Positions 7,218 through 10,000 of a stretch of 10,000 bases of DNA are shown here, piece by piece. Under the pieces are notes generated by a model that was not told the DNA's origin, did not search any database, and saw nothing but the letters and a program-made list of their open reading frames with translations. This stretch comes from Glandiceps talaboti (taxonomy: Eukaryota; Hemichordata; Enteropneusta; Spengelidae): positions 10,406,440 through 10,416,439 of the forward strand of contig NC_135571.1 in assembly GCF_964340395.1 (NCBI RefSeq). The letters are read 5' to 3'. The position numbers and the translations under genes were made by a program. Each line of letters begins with the position of its first letter. Position 1 is the first letter of the stretch.

Positions 7218-7478
7218 CACAAACGTCTACTGCAGGTCCAACATTACAGTATTCCCAACGAACGCCCTCGGTAGTTGTATAGCACCACGTCCTCGAATCG
7301 CCACCAGGATTACGGCAGTAATTGTGGTCACCAAGACCCCCTGCAGGATATGCCGCTATAGTGTAGCTATGGGTTTGGGGTGATTGTGAGGACCATTTCT
7401 GACATGTATGTCCTGATTCAGTTACGGAGACAGTACCTCTGTAATCAGCTCCATTTGCCTTATGATAACATTCGGTCA
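7218..7478 (-). CDS. Kringle domain exon K2
   Basis: This 261-nt phase 1-1 exon has acceptor CTTTTTTAG ending at 7479 and donor GTGAGT from 7217. It encodes a complete kringle beginning TECYHKANGADYRG and ending VGPAVDVC, with six cysteines (TEC, HTC, HNYC, TWC, WEYC, DVC). The first base pair of the next codon is shared with K3, giving Asp-Met-Ser-Cys. K2 is nearly identical to K4: I count about 12 base differences in 261. The amino-acid changes are few: Val for Leu, His for Asn, and Ala-Ala for Glu-Glu in the segment before YPAGGLG. The Glu-Glu to Ala-Ala change takes three base changes in two adjacent codons and removes two negative charges. K2 and K4 share an eight-residue stretch between cysteines 5 and 6, where K1 and K3 have a six-residue one. 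Confidence 0.94.
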
Positions 7479-7836
7479 CTAAAAAAGACCAGATATTGCT
7501 TGACATAGGATTATTACATAATACGTAGTGACAGTTACACCGGTGCCCACGTATCATATTCTCAGCACTGCAATGTAATATCAAAAACATTATATACCTA
7601 TATATACCTATGTAAAAAGGAAATGTAAAAGTTCGTGATCGCACATTATGACGAACCTATCTGTTCGGATAAACATATGTATTAATAATAAATTCATGTA
7701 ATATATAATAATAACATAACCTAACCCCATGCCATGTGAGAGTTGGTTTGGGTACTCAGGGATAGTTTTGCTTTGTCTTTCCTTCCCTTGCTCCCTCTCC
7801 CCTCCCACTCTCCCATCCTCCTGTTCTGTCTATCTA

Positions 7837-7930
<94 letters not shown>

Positions 7931-8037
7931 CATCTGTGTGTGTGTCTCTCTGTCTCTGTCTCTGTCTCTCTGTCTCTGTCTGTCTCTGCCTTTCTGTCTC
8001 TGTCTGTCTGACTGACTGACTGTCTGTCTGTCTGTCG

Positions 8038-8071
<34 letters not shown>

Positions 8072-8091
8072 TTCTCACTCTCTTTCTCACA

Positions 8092-8129
<38 letters not shown>

Positions 8130-8267
8130 CTCTCTCTCTCTCTCTCTCTCTCAACATTTATGCCTACTATGGATATCTAAATCACCTGTAAAATCAATTG
8201 GAAAAATTAAAAATATAACGAATGTAATGTTAGTATAAAAGAAAATACACAAATATGATTTACTCAC
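7479..8267 (-). other. Intron between K1 and K2
   Basis: A 789-nt intron homologous to the K3-K4 intron; most of the length difference comes from its longer tetranucleotide array. Confidence 0.88.
7827..8153. repeat. (CTGT)n / (CT)n / (CA)n array, copy 2
   Basis: The array opens with mixed CTAT and CTGT units, has a long pure (CTGT)n to about 7930, then CTGTCT and CTGA variants, a second (CTGT)n to about 8068, a (CA)n run at about 8089-8125 and a (CT)n run to 8153. It ends at the same AACATTTATG flank as copy 1, and is roughly three times longer. Confidence 0.96.
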
Positions 8268-8519
8268 TACAACGGAACCCCTCGACATCACAATATTCCC
8301 AACGCACACCTTCGGTTGTGTAACACCACGCAGTTTCATCGTTACCGGGATTACGACAGTAATTATGTGCACCGAGACCAGTATTGGGAAACTTGTCTGG
8401 AGTGTACCCATGTGCATTTGGCGTCTGTACGGTCCATCGCTGACACTTTTTCCCTGTGCTCGTCACGGATAATGTACCTCTGTAATCAGTTGCCTGCAGG
8501 TATTTGAAACAACTCAAAT
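8268..8519 (-). CDS. Kringle domain exon K1
   Basis: This is a 252-nt phase 1-1 exon with acceptor AAACTAG at 8521-8520 and donor GTGAGT from 8267. It encodes one complete kringle with all six cysteines in order: LSC, GKKC, HNYC, AWC, WEYC, FRC. In this fold they pair 1-6, 2-4 and 3-5. The kringle signature is present (YCRNP, seven residues from PG to TA, then WC), as is VRWEYC near the end. Kringles are extracellular modules of about 80 residues that bind proteins, often through lysine side chains. K1 is the diverged partner of K3: about 27 of 252 bases and some 14 residues differ. It has also lost one threonine codon from the WCFTTTEG run (here WCYTTEG), in the loop between cysteines 4 and 5. 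Confidence 0.93.
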
Positions 8520-9360
8520 CTAGTTTGGGATGAAATAAACAAATTATTATTAATTGTTAGTTTGTTGGTCTGTATCGAGGATATGGGTAGCCAAACATAT
8601 CTCAATCTCAAGGTACTTTCTTATAATAATGACAGTTTGAAGCAGTTTCAGTTCCAACCTAAATATTGATCACAGTCGAAACAGTAGTCGTCCTGTGCGC
8701 ATGTGCAGGTGAAATGCATGAACCTCGTTCCTAGATATTGCCGCTTTTAAAATTACTAAAAATGAAGCTATGTCCCTGATAGTGGGACACTTTCACTCAC
8801 AAAGATTAGACATTAAGCAATGAATGAAATTCTATCAAACAAAATGACTTGCCGAGATAACATAACATCAATGTCGTAAACTAGAGTAAGGTCCACTGTT
8901 GTAGAACACGTAATGTGCTATCATTATGTAAGGAGGTTTGTAGTGTTATGACACTTAAAAAGTTCATTAACGTGACTGTGATTTTTGTCCACACTTGTTG
9001 TGTAACCACTCGCTACCCCATGTCTGGATAACATCTTTAGCCATTCCAACAGTTGCTTATTATCCTTTCAAGAAAGTTAAAAGTCAGGGGTTGTCTCATA
9101 TGCATGTGCGGGTGAATTGCGTTTGAAATGTTTGTTGAGAAATACAATGCCTCTCGTTGGCCGGATCACGTTAAATCTTGTTATTGGCACTATATAATGA
9201 GTTACCGGGCGGGACACCTTTCTTAAACCATGTAAATTTGTGATCTGAAAGATTGTTTGAGCGTGCTTACGCTAGGTGTCCGTAGTATGGGACCCCGAGA
9301 CGTTCGTGCGTCAATCAACTTATAATTAATCAACTTAAATGTGACAAACGAAATACTTAC
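8520..9360 (-). other. Intron upstream of K1
   Basis: Nothing coding is seen between K1 and the candidate microexon. The part to about 8715 belongs to the duplication, and a related fragment recurs near 9098-9160. If the microexon is not real, this intron runs past the window end. Confidence 0.6.
9098..9160. repeat. Third partial copy of the duplication edge
   Basis: CATGTGCGGGTGAATTGCGTTT here resembles CATGTGATGGGTGAATTGCGTTTT at 6361 and CATGTGCAGGTGAAATGCAT at 8700. The following CCTCTCGTTGG also resembles AACCTCGTTCC after 8720. The duplication edge thus appears three times. Confidence 0.55.
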
Positions 9361-9381
9361 CTACACCTTCAATCGTTTTTG
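9361..9381 (-). CDS. Candidate 21-nt phase 1-1 microexon upstream of K1
   Basis: A good acceptor (TTTGCTTATTTACAG, ending at 9382) is followed after exactly 21 nt by a consensus donor, GTAAGT at 9360-9355. The segment begins with CA, carries six codons (Lys-Thr-Ile-Glu-Gly-Val) and ends with G. It is therefore phase 1-1, like every firm exon of this gene. Splicing G to the AT that opens K1 gives Asp, so the linker reads KTIEGVDLSCF into the first kringle. In this frame a stop lies just upstream at 9412-9410, so an exon here could not be much longer. It would serve as a short inter-domain linker. The splice-site quality and matching phase are visible in the sequence; its use in transcripts is inference, and a chance match in an AT-rich intron is possible. 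Confidence 0.5.
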   Translation of the reverse strand, partial: QKRLKV

Positions 9382-9524
9382 CTGTAAATAAGCAAATCTT
9401 TTGATACATTTATTTGGTTAAAAATGAATTCATTGAATTTCTGTAAACCTGATATGATATTTACATTTTCCGAATATTGATATCTTTACTGTTACGAAAC
9501 ATAGTTTGTCTGGTGACAACAGAA

Positions 9525-9527
<3 letters not shown>

Positions 9528-9603
<76 letters not shown>

Positions 9604-10000
9604 AGGTAGTTATGTATGTATGTATGTATGTATGTATGCATGTATGTATGTATGTATGTATGTATGTATGTATGTATGTATGTATGTATGTATGTATGCA
9701 TGCATGTATGTATGTATGTATGTATGTATATATGTATGTTATACATGTATGTATGTATGTATGTATGTATGCATGTATGTATGTATGTATGTATGTATGT
9801 ATGTATGTATGTATGTATGTATGTATGCATGTATGTATGTATGTATGTATGCATGTATGTATGTATGTATGTATGTATGTATGTACGCATGCATGCATGC
9901 ATGGATGTGTGTGTCTGTGTGTGTGTCTGTGTGTATGTATGTATGTATGTATGTATGTATGTAGGTAGTAATGCATGTATGTATGTATGTATGTATGTAT
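9528..10000. repeat. (GT)n followed by long (GTAT)n array
   Basis: About 36 GT units (9528-9599) pass into (ATGT)n tetranucleotide repeats that continue to the end of the window. Interruptions include ATGCATGC blocks (for example 9696-9705 and 9886-9902), a TATATATG and TTATACATG change near 9727-9746, and a second (GT)-rich patch at about 9905-9933. The array is at least 470 bp and its far end is not seen. It is intronic if the gene extends upstream. Confidence 0.97.

Larger units (their letters stand above)
6511..8715. repeat. Tandem duplication block, copy 2 (K2 and K1)
   Basis: Partner of 4299-6370. Differences from copy 1 include a much longer tetranucleotide array (about 7830-8155 against 5700-5811), loss of the 228-bp segment and most of the CCAGTAAACC units, and gain of about 275 bp at 6760-7034. 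Intronic identity near K2/K4 looks to be around 92 percent by eye over roughly 250 bp. Confidence 0.92.
2096..9381 (-). other. 3' part of a multi-kringle / F-type lectin gene
   Basis: This is one transcription unit read from high to low coordinates. It has four kringle exons, then two exons of an F-type lectin domain, then a TAG stop at 2098-2096. Every exon has an AG acceptor and a GT donor, mostly GTAAGT or GTGAGT. All internal exons begin with two bases and end with one base of a split codon (phase 1-1), and the joins are open: K1-K2 gives Met, K2-K3 Asp, K3-K4 Gln, K4-lectin Pro (or Gln and Ala if the proline-rich exon is used), lectin a-b Ala. Phase 1-1 exons are typical of extracellular domains spread by exon shuffling. 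The six firm exons encode 497 residues and a stop. The start, signal peptide and any further domains are upstream of the window. I do not recognise a named gene with this exact architecture. Confidence 0.88.

Noticed and set aside
8151-8417. Minus-strand frame overlapping K1 in another phase
   Set aside because: A shifted reading of the K1 exon and its intron; it lacks the kringle residues that the true frame has.
9461-9976. YIHT / CMYV repeat open frames
   Set aside because: They are translations of the (GTAT)n microsatellite.

Overview
This window is animal nuclear DNA: AT-rich, full of microsatellites, with intron-split coding sequence on the minus strand only. It holds the 3' part of one gene whose 5' end lies beyond base 10000. 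Six exons are well supported, read from high to low coordinates: kringle K1 (8268-8519), kringle K2 (7218-7478), kringle K3 (5931-6185), kringle K4 (5075-5335), and a C-terminal F-type lectin (fucolectin, FTP) domain split over 2655-2897 and 2096-2319, ending in TAG. Every internal junction is phase 1, so the exons join in one open frame (497 residues plus stop). Two small candidate exons keep the same phase: a 21-nt microexon (9361-9381) and a 63-nt proline-rich linker exon (4180-4242).

The gene grew by an internal tandem duplication. About 2.1 kb (roughly 4299-6370, with K4 and K3) matches 6511-8715 (with K2 and K1) in exons, introns and even the position of a (CTGT)n array. The two halves have diverged unevenly: K2/K4 differ at about 12 of 261 bases, K1/K3 at about 27 of 252 plus a lost codon. 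Each copy also carries a private insert of roughly 230-275 bp.

The predicted product is probably a secreted or extracellular protein that presents several kringles (protein-binding modules with three disulfides) ahead of a sugar-binding F-type lectin. The lectin keeps the R-x-D-x4-R part of the fucose-binding motif, but the usual histidine is glutamine. The kringles keep one of the two acidic residues of the classical lysine-binding site. Signal peptide, promoter and N-terminal domains are outside the window.

Layout on the + strand: 1-326 no recognised feature; 327-668 a 37/23-bp minisatellite; 667-797 simple repeats; 798-2095 non-coding DNA with a foldback, a 21-bp tandem repeat and TGACGTCA palindromes, including the likely 3' UTR; 2096-9381 the gene; 9528-10000 a long (GT)n/(GTAT)n array. 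The host is an invertebrate metazoan. Kringle plus F-type lectin content and the repeat style fit a marine animal such as a mollusc, brachiopod, lancelet or hemichordate; the sequence alone does not decide which.
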